Shown here: positions 8,405 to 18,326 of the stretch, in pieces | Layout: each line of letters starts with the position of its first letter | Numbering within the stretch: position 1 is the first letter of the stretch | Assembly: GCA_030817875.1 (NCBI GenBank) | Contig: JAUSZU010000001.1 | Coordinates: 1,116,001-1,180,000, forward strand | Direction: 5' to 3' | DNA length: 64,000 nucleotides | Origin: Flavobacterium sp. W4I14 | GTDB taxonomy: Bacteria; Bacteroidota; Bacteroidia; Sphingobacteriales; Sphingobacteriaceae | Notes under the pieces: generated by a model | What the model was told of the DNA's origin: nothing | Database searches by the model: none | The model's input: the letters and a program-made list of their open reading frames with translations, nothing else | Program-made: the position numbers and the translations under genes

Positions 8405-9331
8405 ATGAAATATAACCGACGCGATTTTATAGGCGGTAGTATGGCACTCACATCAGCTTTATTTTTAAAACCAATGCAAACATATAGTACGCCTTCTTCC
8501 GGATCTGAAAAATGGACAAATGGTTTCGCCCTAAAAATCATGGCGCCCTATTGGGGTTTTAATGGCTCGGTAACCGATTTTTGCAAAAAGGCAAAAGATT
8601 CAGGCTATGATGGAATAGAAATCCTTTGGTCGCCAGAAATTGCAGAAGAGTTATTTAAAGCGTTAAAAAAATATCAATTAGAAGTTGGTTTTCTTTGCCG
8701 CGGAGATGAAGCCCTTCCGGTACCACACTTTGCAACTTTTAAAAAAGTACTTAAAGAAGCTATTGAACATCGATATCAAAAACCTTTGTATATAAATGTT
8801 CACTCCGGAAAGGATTTTTTTCAATACGAAGACAACAAAAAATTCATTGATTTTACTGTTCAGTATGCTAAAGAAACAGGAGTACCAATTTATCATGAAA
8901 CCCATCGGTCGCGCATGCTTTATTCAGCTCCGGCCTCATTACAATATTTAGAGGAAAACCCTGATTTAAGACTAACGCTCGATATTTCTCATTGGTGCAA
9001 TGTGAGCGAAAGTTTACTCGAAGATCAACCAGAAACTGTTGCACTTGCTATTTCACGTACCGATCATGTTCACTCCAGGGTAGGCCATGCAGAAGGACCG
9101 CAAGTAAGCGATCCAAGAGCTCCGGAATGGAAGCAAGCAGTTGAAGCTCATTTTGCCTGGTGGGACAAAGTTGTTACCATAAAAAAGCAACAAGGCAAAA
9201 TCCTGACCATGTTAACTGAATTTGGCCCGCCCAGTTATATGCCAACCATTCCATTTACCAACCTTCCAGTTGCCGATCAATGGGAAATAAATGTATATAT
9301 GATGCAGGTTTGGAGAAAAAGATATTTGTAG
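8405..9331 (+). CDS. Tat-exported TIM-barrel sugar isomerase/epimerase-like protein
   Basis: A 308-residue protein of the xylose isomerase-like/AP endonuclease 2 TIM-barrel superfamily. The N-terminus has the twin-arginine motif YNRRDFIGG and a short hydrophobic segment. Candidate metal ligands follow the family order: YHETH, LDISHW, DHVHSRVGH and LTEFGPPSY, giving Glu, Asp, His and Glu at the expected barrel positions. Family members epimerise or isomerise sugars and their phosphates, or act on inositol-like compounds; a periplasmic version probably works on free sugar or sugar-acid substrates. It precedes an exported phosphodiesterase gene on the same strand after 165 bp, so co-transcription is possible but not shown. 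Confidence 0.75.
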   Translation: MKYNRRDFIGGSMALTSALFLKPMQTYSTPSSGSEKWTNGFALKIMAPYWGFNGSVTDFCKKAKDSGYDGIEILWSPEIAEELFKALKKYQLEVGFLCRGDEALPVPHFATFKKVLKEAIEHRYQKPLYINVHSGKDFFQYEDNKKFIDFTVQYAKETGVPIYHETHRSRMLYSAPASLQYLEENPDLRLTLDISHWCNVSESLLEDQPETVALAISRTDHVHSRVGHAEGPQVSDPRAPEWKQAVEAHFAWWDKVVTIKKQQGKILTMLTEFGPPSYMPTIPFTNLPVADQWEINVYMMQVWRKRYL

Positions 9332-9496
9332 CTTATCCAAAAAAAGAAGTTCCGCTTAAGCTACAATATTAATTGCCTTAATTTAAAGTTAGTTAGTGCA
9401 TATTGTATTGATAATAACCTTTTACTGTTTGTTTAGTTTTATTAAACATATGTTTAGTAATTGTGTATCTTTATGGCAATAAATTATTGAGGTTTT

Positions 9497-10399
9497 ATGA
9501 GAACAGTTTTTTTTAAAATGATGGTATTATCTATACTATCATTATCAGCAATGGCCCAGCGGAAAGTTCCGCACGTATTAATTATTGGCCTTGATGGCTT
9601 TAGTGCCGAAGGGTTTAAAACAGCAAAGCACCCAAACCTGGATAAACTATTTGCTGATGGTGTACTCTCGTTAACCACAAGGCCTGTAATGCCATCGGTT
9701 ACCTTACCAAATTGGACAAGCCATATGACGGGGTCAGGTCCGGAGGAGCATGGGGTTACAGCCAACGATTGGACATTGCAGAAACACACTTTACAACCAA
9801 TAGAAACAGATGCAGACGGCCATTACCCATCTATATTTAAAGTATTAAAAGAGGGGGTTCATCCAGTTAAAACGGCTTATTACTACAATTGGAAAGAACT
9901 GATTAACCCGATTAATCAGAAATACCTGGATGAAGTATCTTTTGAAGAAAAAGATGAGTATAATGAGAACTACCAGAAAGCTTTCGATTTTATGGTAAAA
10001 AACAAACAGAACCCTACACTTACCTTTTTGTACAGCGTACACACTGACCATGCAGGACATGGTTTTGGTTGGATGACCCCGCAATATATTACCGCTATTG
10101 AGGAGGCTGATGTTGCCATTGGTGCTTTACTTGAAAAATTAAAGACTGCCGGCATTTATAAAGACACTCATTTCTTATTGATTACAGATCATGGAGGCAT
10201 AAATAAAGGGCATGGAGGTGTATCCATGGCCGAAATGCAGGTGCCTTGGGCAATTACTGGCCCGCAGATTAAAAAGGGTGGATTAATTACATCTTTTAAT
10301 AGCAACAAAAACACGAGTTTAGTATTGGCGAAAATTTTCGGACTCAATAAATTGCCAGACGCCTGGACAGGAACATTACCAGAAAATGTATTTAAATAG
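9497..10399 (+). CDS. Exported ENPP-like phosphodiesterase/alkaline phosphatase family protein
   Basis: A 300-residue alkaline-phosphatase-superfamily enzyme resembling type I phosphodiesterase/nucleotide pyrophosphatase. A signal peptide ends near SAMAQR (residue 20). Metal and catalytic residues are visible in order: IIGLDGF (Asp33), MPSVTLPNW with Thr69 as likely nucleophile, VHTDHAGHGFGW, ITDHGG and GHGG, together supplying the two-zinc site. Family members hydrolyse phosphodiester or pyrophosphate bonds of nucleotides or lipids, here in the periplasm. It is shorter than typical ENPPs (around 400 residues) because cap insertions are reduced. A weak -7-like TATCTTTA lies at 9466-9473. Confidence 0.85.
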   Translation: MRTVFFKMMVLSILSLSAMAQRKVPHVLIIGLDGFSAEGFKTAKHPNLDKLFADGVLSLTTRPVMPSVTLPNWTSHMTGSGPEEHGVTANDWTLQKHTLQPIETDADGHYPSIFKVLKEGVHPVKTAYYYNWKELINPINQKYLDEVSFEEKDEYNENYQKAFDFMVKNKQNPTLTFLYSVHTDHAGHGFGWMTPQYITAIEEADVAIGALLEKLKTAGIYKDTHFLLITDHGGINKGHGGVSMAEMQVPWAITGPQIKKGGLITSFNSNKNTSLVLAKIFGLNKLPDAWTGTLPENVFK

Positions 10400-10800
10400 T
10401 TTTTCTTTAACCAACTAAGGCATTACCAGGGTTTATGTTGTAATGTTTTATAATTTAAATTTGATTGTTGATTTATGGGTGTGCCCGAAGCTGCGCAAGG
10501 GGCGGGCTATTCGTTGCATTCCTAGCTACGCTGCGGGCTTTACGCTACTATCCCTCACGCTTAAAAGCATGATGTTATGGCTATGTTGCCTAAAAATGAT
10601 TACTATTAAAAGTTTATTTTCTTTTTTTAATCAATATTGAAGGTTTTGAGCTGAAATCTAAGGGGTAAAGGCTTATCGAATTCTATTTTTAGCCTATATT
10701 AGATTCGAATAATAAAATGATATTGAAAAATGTCCAATAAAGCAATGCAAATATGATTTAAACTAGGTTCGGTATATGATTACTTATAAATAATTTCAAC
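10400..10800. repeat. Intergenic region with GC-rich dispersed repeat
   Basis: The block at about 10479-10563 (gtgcccgaagctgcgc, ggcgggctattcgttgc, ctacgctgcgggcttt, ctatccctcacgc) is much richer in GC than its surroundings and looks like an intergenic repeat of this organism rather than a gene. The rest, up to the ROK gene, is AT-rich with no recognised feature. Confidence 0.5.
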
Positions 10801-11742
10801 ATGGAACAATCGTATGCTATCGGAATTGATGTGGGTGGATCTTCACTCAAATGTGGAGTAGTAAACCAAAATGGCGAAATTTTATATTCCATTATTGTAT
10901 CGCTAAAAAATGCGAAAACACAAGGTGCAATTATTGCGCTCATTGTAGAAGCGATCAATACCTGTGCTAAAAAAATTAAAAACCCTATTCTGGGCGTGGG
11001 CATTGGTTTTCCGGGGATTATTTACAACAACAAGATTATTGCCGGTGCTGATAATTTACCCGGCTTTAAACAATTGGCTTTAGGTGAAATCCTGCAAGAA
11101 GTAACACGTTATAATATTGTAATGGATAATGATGCCAATTTAATGGGACTTGGAGAAATGACTTATGGGGCGGCCAAAGATTGTAGTGATGTGGTTTTCC
11201 TTACTGTAGGTACGGGAATAGGTGGTGCTGTGATGATTGATAACAAGCTTTATGGCGGATTTAGAAATAGAGGTACAGAGTTAGGGCATATTGTGGTACA
11301 ACATCGTGGAGTTGCCTGTGCCTGCGGAGGTCGTGGTTGTTTAGAAGCTTATGCGTCAGTATCTGCCCTGCTTAACCATTATCAATCTATCCACCCCAAT
11401 TCACCAGAAGAGATTGATGGTAAATATATGGTGGAAAAATACCTGGCTAGAGAAGAATACGCCGTTGAAGCTATGGAATCGCATTTCGATTACCTGGCTA
11501 CGGGCATTATTAGTTTTATAAATGTATTTAGTCCGCAAAAAATTGTAATTGGTGGAGGCATAAGCGAATCTGGTGCCTTCTATGTTCGTGAGATCGAAAG
11601 AAGGATAAAAACATTAGCGGTACCTATTGCGCCTGGTAATGAATTGGTAGTTGCGGCCAAGCTGGGCAACAAGGCTGGTTTGTTAGGCTGTGCAGCAAAT
11701 GTTTTTCAAAAATTTAAGGCATTTGATTATGCAACGAAATAA
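10801..11742 (+). CDS. ROK-family sugar kinase (glucokinase-like)
   Basis: A 313-residue cytoplasmic kinase of the ROK family. The N-terminal phosphate-binding motif is GIDVGGSSLKCG; VMDNDANLMGLGE carries the catalytic Asp; GTGIGGAVMIDNKLYGG follows; and the zinc-binding signature is complete as GHIVVQHRGVACACGGRGC, with His plus three Cys, then LEAYAS. ROK kinases phosphorylate glucose or other hexoses with ATP; lack of the DNA-binding domain seen in ROK repressors supports an enzyme. Surrounded by glycosidase genes, it probably feeds released glucose or a related sugar into metabolism. The sugar specificity cannot be set from sequence alone. Confidence 0.9.
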   Translation: MEQSYAIGIDVGGSSLKCGVVNQNGEILYSIIVSLKNAKTQGAIIALIVEAINTCAKKIKNPILGVGIGFPGIIYNNKIIAGADNLPGFKQLALGEILQEVTRYNIVMDNDANLMGLGEMTYGAAKDCSDVVFLTVGTGIGGAVMIDNKLYGGFRNRGTELGHIVVQHRGVACACGGRGCLEAYASVSALLNHYQSIHPNSPEEIDGKYMVEKYLAREEYAVEAMESHFDYLATGIISFINVFSPQKIVIGGGISESGAFYVREIERRIKTLAVPIAPGNELVVAAKLGNKAGLLGCAANVFQKFKAFDYATK

Positions 11743-12196
11743 TTTTTCAGAAAGATAATAGTACTAATTTGAATCTGAATCCTTTTCATCTGATCAGTAG
11801 GAAACGAAAAGTATTGAATTTAAACAGAAAGGATATTCTAAATAATTAGAAAATCCTTTCTGTAGAATAATGTAGGATACCGCTTACAGGAAAATATAAA
11901 TCGATTAAAATTTTTAAGCATTCACCTTATTTGTTTTCATTTCGTTTCAAAATAACCCTACAAAAGGTCAAAATAACACGTTCAAGGCATGTTTAGCCAA
12001 ATTTGATAATATTACAAATTTGAAACTCTTTTATATCCCTAATGCTAAATTCGTTACTTAAAAATGAATGGCAACCTATAATTTCCTAACTAACAAGCTT
12101 ACAGACTAAGCAAACCTGAAAAGGTTTAAAACATTTAACCAAATAATACAGGTTGTATACAGTTAATAAACGCATGAGCTTATGTTTTTAAACAAT
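11743..12196. other. Convergent intergenic region with one hairpin
   Basis: Between the converging ROK and GH36 genes. A hairpin at 11824-11863 pairs ACAGAAAGGAT with ATCCTTTCTGT, with further inner pairing of TTCTAA and TTAGAA. It has no long T run, so it is either a weak terminator or an RNA-stabilising structure. The remaining 330 bp are AT-rich without a gene or repeat I recognise. Confidence 0.5.
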
Positions 12197-14380
12197 TTAT
12201 ATCGCCTGTACCTTTAAAACCACGCTGGTTCTGTAAGCATTGGCTTCTGGATTAAAGCCTACTTTCATTAAAAAGTCGCCAGAGTAAACTTTAGTACTGT
12301 CAATTGGCGATTTAGTACCAGGGTACAGATTAATTTCATCTATTTTATACTTTTTGGAAGGGTCTAACCCTTTTAGTTTAATCGGTAATATTACACCATT
12401 GGTGAAAAGGGTGGCCACGTGATAATTAAAAACAATAGCATGGTCTTTTGCATCGTTTACGTAGGCAATTGAAGCTATTTTGTTTTCGTAAGGATCCTGC
12501 AAACGGTATTGCTGGCCATGCCAAATGATATCCTTAAAGCTATTATAGGTTTTAACGGCATTCTGACTAAAAAGTAAATCATTTTTACTTAACTCATTTA
12601 CACGAACGTCGTAACCGAGTTTTCCCATCATGGCCACATCTGTTTTAAATTTAATAGGCTGTTTGCCCATATCGGTAATGTGGTTGTCTACAGCAATAGA
12701 AGGGAAATAATACGAATATTCCCATTGAATAAAGATGCGGTCGTATGGATTTGTATTATCGCTGGGCCAAAATTCGGTGAAATGCTGTAATGCAGCATAA
12801 TCTACCCTTGAACCGCCTCCAGCACACAGCATCATTGGTGTTTTAGGATATTTTTTTCTAATCCGCTCTAATACGCTATTCAGTCCCCTGATATATTCAA
12901 GATAAAAATGATCCTGGTTTTTTAAAGTAGGAGAGTTGGCGTTGTATATTAGGGAGTTACAATCCCACTTAATGAAGGCAACTTCTGGCACTTCCTTAAA
13001 AATATCATCTACGGTTTTGAAAATAAAATCCTGAACCTTAGGGTTGGTTAAATCCAACACCAACTGGTTGCGCATGTAATATTCTTTTCTTTCAGGCTGT
13101 CTGATAATCCAATCGGGATGGTTTTCGTATAACTCACTTTTAGGGTTAACCATTTCGGGTTCTATCCAGATACCAAATTTTACACCGCTTGCTGTGGCTT
13201 CTTTACCTAATGAGCTGATTCCATTTTTTAGCTTTTGCTTGTTATACTGCCAATCTCCCAGGCCAGAAGTAGATCCATTGCGGGGGTATTTATTTCCAAA
13301 CCACCCATCGTCCAATAAAAAAACATCAACCCCTAACTTTTTGGTATCCTTTGTTAATTCGTTTAGTTTCTCATCATTAAAATCGAAATAAGTGGTTTCC
13401 CAATTGTTTAAGATGGTAGATCTTTCGCCTTTTCCATCTAAAATTTGATAGTTTCTGGCCCAATCATGTAAATTTCTACTGGCTAAACCTTTTCCTGCCG
13501 ATGAATAGGTATAAATAAACCGGGGTGTAATGAAGTTTTCGCCAGCCTTTAAAGTATAGTTCGACGAAAAATTATTAATGCCGGCAGTTACGCGGAGGTA
13601 ATATTCATCAAAAGTTTCAAAATCCAGCTTAAAGTTTCCTGTCCATGCTAACGATCCGGCAATTACTTCGCCCATATCCTCAGTTGCAGGCTGATCTATT
13701 GAAACCATAAAAGAAGAAGAATGAAGCAGGTTTGTTCTGGTTCCTAATTTCGAATCGATGGTTTTTATGCCATGCAGCAATTGCTGCTCTTCCGATCGCA
13801 TTTCGCGTGTAGCACCACTATATTGGTTTTTAAGGAAGAATTTTTTTCCACTCAGGGTAAGATTTGCTGAAGCATATTTGTTGAGCACTACAGTGCCTTT
13901 TTCTTTATGTTCAATTTCGGCCCATTGCTCAATTACGTTTTCATTGAAATAGGCCAGGTATTTTAAGGTTACCTGAAAATTGTATTTTAAATCTTTAAGA
14001 ATAATACTCGTTAATTTTCTATTCTGATCCAGCTGTTCGGTTTTTACATCCGAAAATGTTAAAACGGTAGATTTGTTTCCATCAGCATGGGTTACGGTTA
14101 ATGCCGGTTCTAACAAATTAAGCGAGCCAGAAGCAATATAAGCTTCACGTTTGTTTAAAAGGTCATCAGAGCCGGGTTTGTATTTATCCAATGCTTGTAT
14201 GCCTGGGTATTCGCTCGCATTGTCTAATTTTTTGCCCAGGTATGTAGATAATAAAGTATTATCACGATCTGTTTCCAAGATCAGTACATTGTTTTTTGTT
14301 GCAATTTCTATGGTTTTCTGCGCAAAGCTATTTAAGCCGATTGCCATTGAGAGTAAAAAAAAAGTAGTATTTCTTTTCAT
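12197..14380 (-). CDS. GH36 alpha-galactosidase, secreted
   Basis: A 727-residue enzyme with a signal peptide (cleavage near NSFAQ, residue 21), so probably periplasmic. It has the GH36 plan: N-terminal beta-sandwich to about residue 310, then a TIM barrel with FLLDDGWFG, SGVKFGIWIEPEMVNPKS, FIKWDCN with nucleophile Asp473, CAGGGSRVDY and FWPSDNTNPYDR with acid/base Asp541, followed by a C-terminal beta domain. The reaction is hydrolysis of terminal alpha-galactosides such as melibiose or raffinose. No SusC/SusD pair is present in the window, so this is not a classical polysaccharide-utilisation locus. The upstream region is a 496-bp gap shared with the HD-PycTM gene on the opposite strand. 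Confidence 0.92.
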   Translation of the reverse strand: MKRNTTFFLLSMAIGLNSFAQKTIEIATKNNVLILETDRDNTLLSTYLGKKLDNASEYPGIQALDKYKPGSDDLLNKREAYIASGSLNLLEPALTVTHADGNKSTVLTFSDVKTEQLDQNRKLTSIILKDLKYNFQVTLKYLAYFNENVIEQWAEIEHKEKGTVVLNKYASANLTLSGKKFFLKNQYSGATREMRSEEQQLLHGIKTIDSKLGTRTNLLHSSSFMVSIDQPATEDMGEVIAGSLAWTGNFKLDFETFDEYYLRVTAGINNFSSNYTLKAGENFITPRFIYTYSSAGKGLASRNLHDWARNYQILDGKGERSTILNNWETTYFDFNDEKLNELTKDTKKLGVDVFLLDDGWFGNKYPRNGSTSGLGDWQYNKQKLKNGISSLGKEATASGVKFGIWIEPEMVNPKSELYENHPDWIIRQPERKEYYMRNQLVLDLTNPKVQDFIFKTVDDIFKEVPEVAFIKWDCNSLIYNANSPTLKNQDHFYLEYIRGLNSVLERIRKKYPKTPMMLCAGGGSRVDYAALQHFTEFWPSDNTNPYDRIFIQWEYSYYFPSIAVDNHITDMGKQPIKFKTDVAMMGKLGYDVRVNELSKNDLLFSQNAVKTYNSFKDIIWHGQQYRLQDPYENKIASIAYVNDAKDHAIVFNYHVATLFTNGVILPIKLKGLDPSKKYKIDEINLYPGTKSPIDSTKVYSGDFLMKVGFNPEANAYRTSVVLKVQAI

Positions 14381-14876
14381 TATTGATTCGGGAAAAGTTT
14401 GGGTCGTGTATAGTGTTTTGTATCTTATATTTGGTTTGTAAAATTCGATGGCAGTTTTTAGAATAGGAAAATTAACTCGTAAGCGCTAAATGTATTAACA
14501 TTTATAAACACCATAATTGCTATCATTCAAATTTGGTTATTAAGTCAGCTCAAAATACTGTTGTTATCAATCATCAGCTAAGAAGTGCAAATTAGAATTT
14601 TCTGGAGCTAATGAATGTGCTATTTATATCAGATTGTTATCTTTTTTTAACAAGAAACAACCTAGTCGCAGGAGATTATAGGGCTAAACTCAATCATTTC
14701 TAAATCTAATTGTAAAATAAACAAGGCATTATTATTGTTAAGGGGAGATCAGCGTTGTTTTTAAAAAATTAGCGTAATTTTATAATCATAAAAAATATTA
14801 CAGTTTTCATCTTTAAACATTTTCAAGAAATGCATTTCCGTCGTTATAATAAATTATCGCAACCCTTAATACGCTC
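14381..14876. other. Divergent intergenic region, no feature recognised
   Basis: A 496-bp AT-rich region between divergent GH36 and HD-PycTM genes. It should hold promoters for both, but no convincing -33/-7 pair, operator or RNA structure was seen. Confidence 0.4.
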
Positions 14877-16097
14877 ATGAACTATAAAAAATTGCAGGAA
14901 GATGTAGAAAAGCACGTTGGCGATTACTTCCATACCCATAACGATCCTCGCCTGGTTTATCATAACCTCGAACATACGCAAGAAGTGGTAAATGCTGCAC
15001 AGCAAATCGCCAATCATTACCAGTTAAATGAGCAGGATTTTTTCGCTGTAACCGTTGCAGCCTATTTTCACGATACGGGATATTTCGAAGATGCACTTAA
15101 CCACGAAGCAAAAGGAGCAGAACTGGCTGATCATTTTTTAGCAAAACATCAGGTCGATCAGGAAATCCGTGACCATGTTAAAAGCGCAATATTGGCCACT
15201 AAAATTCCTCAGAACCCTAAAAATGAAATCGATAAAATCATTTGCGATGCAGATCTGTTCCATTTAGGTTTGCCTGATTTCCGTGCAAAGGGCAAATTAA
15301 TGCATAAGGAAAATGAACTGATCTATAAAAAAGATATCAGTAAGCTTGATTGGCGTAAAAAAGATATCCAGTTTATGGAATCGCATCATTACCACACGGA
15401 TTATGCCAATCTACTGCTGAGCGATCAGAAACAAAAGAATATCAGCAAACTGAAAAGTAAATTAACATCGCAGGAAGAAATTAGTACCGAATTGGCAGAA
15501 CCTGTAAATTTTGCCCCCGTCATTGTGAAAGAGAAAGATAAAAAGAGAAAAGATAAAGACGATCGGCCAGATAAGGGTATCGAAACCATGTTTAGGATTA
15601 CTTCAGCCAATAACCAACGCTTAAGCGATATGGCCGATAACAAGGCTCATATCCTGATTACCGTAAATTCGATCATGCTTTCTTTAATCGTGAGTTTGTT
15701 GTTAAGGCGATTGGAAGACCATGGCAACCTGATTATCCCCACATTTATTTTGTTAATAGTGAGTTTAACCTGTGTGGTGGTTTCTATTTTATCAACCCGT
15801 CCATCTATCCCCAAGGGAGAGTTTACGCAGGAAGATATGGATAATAAAAAAGTAAACTTATTGTTTTTTGGTAACTTTTATAAAATGAGTCTCCCCAGTT
15901 ATACCGATGGTATGATTAAAGTGATGAACGATAAAGATTTTTTATATGGTACCTTAATCACCGATGTATACTCGCAAGGTGTAGTTTTGGGCAGAAAGTA
16001 TAAACTGATCCGCCTGGCTTACAATATTTTCATGTTTGGTTTAATTGCAGCAGTATTTGCATTTGTAATTGCTTACGCAGCTTATGGTAAACTTTAA
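14877..16097 (+). CDS. HD phosphohydrolase fused to Pycsar-effector-like membrane domain
   Basis: A 406-residue two-domain protein. Residues 1-180 form an HD phosphohydrolase domain with metal ligands His33 (LVYHNLEHT), His65-Asp66 (AAYFHDTGYF) and Asp126 or Asp124 (ICDADLFHLG). A Lys/Asp-rich linker (about 190-237) joins a membrane domain that starts MFRITSANNQRLSDMADNK, with the ADNKA motif at 253-257, and has hydrophobic helices at about 257-276, 285-305 and 382-403. That domain matches my recollection of the PycTM (DUF5706) domain of Pycsar anti-phage effectors. The substrate of the HD part is unknown. The stop overlaps the ppk1 start in a TAATG, so translation is probably coupled. No Pycsar cyclase gene lies nearby. 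Confidence 0.8.
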   Translation: MNYKKLQEDVEKHVGDYFHTHNDPRLVYHNLEHTQEVVNAAQQIANHYQLNEQDFFAVTVAAYFHDTGYFEDALNHEAKGAELADHFLAKHQVDQEIRDHVKSAILATKIPQNPKNEIDKIICDADLFHLGLPDFRAKGKLMHKENELIYKKDISKLDWRKKDIQFMESHHYHTDYANLLLSDQKQKNISKLKSKLTSQEEISTELAEPVNFAPVIVKEKDKKRKDKDDRPDKGIETMFRITSANNQRLSDMADNKAHILITVNSIMLSLIVSLLLRRLEDHGNLIIPTFILLIVSLTCVVVSILSTRPSIPKGEFTQEDMDNKKVNLLFFGNFYKMSLPSYTDGMIKVMNDKDFLYGTLITDVYSQGVVLGRKYKLIRLAYNIFMFGLIAAVFAFVIAYAAYGKL

Positions 16098-18136
16098 TGG
16101 AACAGATAGTAGAAACCTCTTTTTTTAATAGAGATTTAAGCTGGTTAAAGTTTAACGAGCGTATTTTAATGGAAGCCGAGCGAAGTACCGTTCCACTTTT
16201 AGAACGCATTAAGTTTTTGTCGATATTCTCTTCCAACCTCGACGAGTTTTATCGCGTAAGGATGCCCGTGTTACTCGCTTTAGAGAAATTGAGCAATAAG
16301 GAAGATAACGATATCCGGATTGACGATAACTTGCTCAATACGGCCAATCAGCTTATTTCAGAACAACAGCAGCGTTATGGTAAAGTACTTAAATCAGACC
16401 TTATTCCCTTGCTTAAAGAGAATAAGATAAACTTAATTTATGGACAGTCATTCCCTGCAGAAATTCAGAAAAATATAACCCGATATTTTTTGAGTCAGGT
16501 AATGGCCTTTTTGCAGCCTGTTTACATTAATGCTGATACTAATTTCTTTCCCTCAAATAATGAACTCTACTTTCTGATTACGCTAAAAAAGAAAGAAGAT
16601 GCCGAAGTTGTTATTTTAAATATTCCATCCAACCAGTTACCTCGTTTTTATAAGGTAGAATCGGGTGATGAAACCTTTATTGTTTTCTTGGATGATATTG
16701 TTCGTTTTCATTTAGATCGTATTTTTCCTGAAGGAGAAATTACAGGTTGTTATAGTTTCAAGATTACAAGAGATGCCGAAATTGACCTGAAAGACGAATA
16801 TTCGGGCAGTTTATCCGAACAATTAGAGAAGCAGTTGCTCAAACGCGATTCGGGTTTGGCTACACGCTTTCTTCACCAGCCAGGCATACCAGCCAACGTT
16901 TTCGAATTGCTCAAAAAGCTTTTCAACCTTAAAAAAGCCAATAGGATGGAGGGCGGACAATACCATAACCTGAAAGATTTTATGGGTTTTCCTGTTAATT
17001 CGCCAAAATTATCCAACCAAAACTGGCCAAAAATCTGCAATACCGACCTCATAGATGGATCGTTAACCGAGGCCATTTATAAAAACGATATTATAGTGCA
17101 TACGCCTTACCAGAGTTATGATAGTGTATTGCGCTTTTTTAACGAAGCGGCTATTGATGAAGATGTACGGGAAATCTATGTTACGCTTTATCGCGTAGCC
17201 AGCGATTCGAAAATTGTAAATGCCCTGATCAGTGCTGCCAAAAATGGAAAAAAAGTAACCGTTTTGGTAGAGCTTAAAGCCCGTTTTGATGAGGCCAACA
17301 ACATCAAATGGGCCAAGAAAATGAAGGAGGTTGGCGTTGATATTATTTATAGTGTAACCGCTTTAAAAGTTCATGCCAAAGTAGCCTTGGTAAAACGCCA
17401 GACAGGTGACCGCATGCGTTATTCTGGTTTGTTTTCTACCGGAAACTTTAACGAAAGTACAGCAGCTTTTTATACTGATCATATTTTAATGACGGCTAAT
17501 AAAGAAATGCTGCGCGAAGTAGAGCTGCTTTTTATCTTTCTGGCCAAAAGGGTCAAACCTACTTCTGCCGATCTGATTAAATTTAATCATTTATTGGTAG
17601 CACAGTTTAATTTACAACAAGTTTTTCTTGATTTGATAGATCGAGAAATTGAACATGCCAAACAAGGCATGCCATCGGGTATTACCATTAAAATGAATAA
17701 TCTCGAAGAAAAAGTATTGATCAATAAACTTTACGAGGCTTCGCAGGCAGGGGTAAAGATCGAACTGATTGTGAGGAGCATTTGTCGCTTAATTCCAGGT
17801 GTACCGGGAATGAGCGAAAATATTAAGGTTACCCGTATTGTAGATCGTTATTTAGAGCACGGACGTATTTTTATTTTTCATAATTTAGGTAAAAACGATG
17901 TATACCTTGGCTCTGCCGATTGGATGAACCGGAATATCTATAGAAGAATTGAAGTTTGCTTTCCGATTTATAATGAGCAGATTAAACAGGAAATGATAAA
18001 TATTATCGAAATCCAAAAACAAGATAACGTGCAGGCGGTTTGTATAGATGAAAACATGAACAATATTCCTGTTAAAAGTAGCGGGGCTCCTGTCGAGTCT
18101 CAACACGATATTTATCAATTACTAAAAAATAAATAG
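16097..18136 (+). CDS. ppk1: Polyphosphate kinase 1
   Basis: A 679-residue enzyme that polymerises the gamma phosphate of ATP into polyphosphate, reversibly. The N-terminal domain begins FFNRDLSWLKFNERILMEA and continues IFSSNLDEFYRVRMP, both PPK1 hallmarks. The C-terminal phospholipase-D-like halves carry LKVHAKVALV with His426, equivalent to the phosphorylated His of E. coli PPK, followed by STGNFNES, and the second active-site His588 in YLEHGRIFIF. Length is normal for the family. Its ATG overlaps the stop of the HD-PycTM gene by one base, so the two are co-expressed. A palindromic repeat follows rather than a T-rich terminator. Confidence 0.95.
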   Translation: MEQIVETSFFNRDLSWLKFNERILMEAERSTVPLLERIKFLSIFSSNLDEFYRVRMPVLLALEKLSNKEDNDIRIDDNLLNTANQLISEQQQRYGKVLKSDLIPLLKENKINLIYGQSFPAEIQKNITRYFLSQVMAFLQPVYINADTNFFPSNNELYFLITLKKKEDAEVVILNIPSNQLPRFYKVESGDETFIVFLDDIVRFHLDRIFPEGEITGCYSFKITRDAEIDLKDEYSGSLSEQLEKQLLKRDSGLATRFLHQPGIPANVFELLKKLFNLKKANRMEGGQYHNLKDFMGFPVNSPKLSNQNWPKICNTDLIDGSLTEAIYKNDIIVHTPYQSYDSVLRFFNEAAIDEDVREIYVTLYRVASDSKIVNALISAAKNGKKVTVLVELKARFDEANNIKWAKKMKEVGVDIIYSVTALKVHAKVALVKRQTGDRMRYSGLFSTGNFNESTAAFYTDHILMTANKEMLREVELLFIFLAKRVKPTSADLIKFNHLLVAQFNLQQVFLDLIDREIEHAKQGMPSGITIKMNNLEEKVLINKLYEASQAGVKIELIVRSICRLIPGVPGMSENIKVTRIVDRYLEHGRIFIFHNLGKNDVYLGSADWMNRNIYRRIEVCFPIYNEQIKQEMINIIEIQKQDNVQAVCIDENMNNIPVKSSGAPVESQHDIYQLLKNK

Positions 18137-18165
18137 CACTGTGGTCTGTGTCCTCACCGTACGAT

Positions 18166-18272
18166 CGTCATTTCGACTGGAGTGCAACGGAATGGAGAAA
18201 TCTATAGAAAATGATCTTTGATAGATCTCTCCTCCAAATGAGTTCCTTCGGAACGCTACGGTCGAGATGACG
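18166..18272. repeat. CGTCATTTCGACTGGAG-type palindromic repeat
   Basis: The left end CGTCATTTCGACTGGAGTG and the right end CGGTCGAGATGACG are inverted relatives, enclosing GGAGAAATCTAT and ATAGATCTCTCC. Related copies in the window are at 19279-19359, 25729-25850, 27229-27300 and 30840-30962. Confidence 0.8.
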
Positions 18273-18326
18273 GTTATGCTGTTGAGATAACGATTTATAA
18301 ATAAACAAACATTAAATTTTACCCTT

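Noticed and set aside
10443..10640. 65-codon open frame
   Set aside because: Spans a dispersed repeat-like block and has no recognisable protein character.
1..14380. Polysaccharide-utilisation locus
   Set aside because: Glycosidases are present, but there is no SusC/SusD pair and the genes are on both strands with separate terminators.
14877..16097. Complete Pycsar defence system
   Set aside because: A Pycsar system needs a uridylate or cytidylate cyclase next to the effector. The neighbours are a GH36 gene and ppk1, so only an effector-like domain can be claimed.
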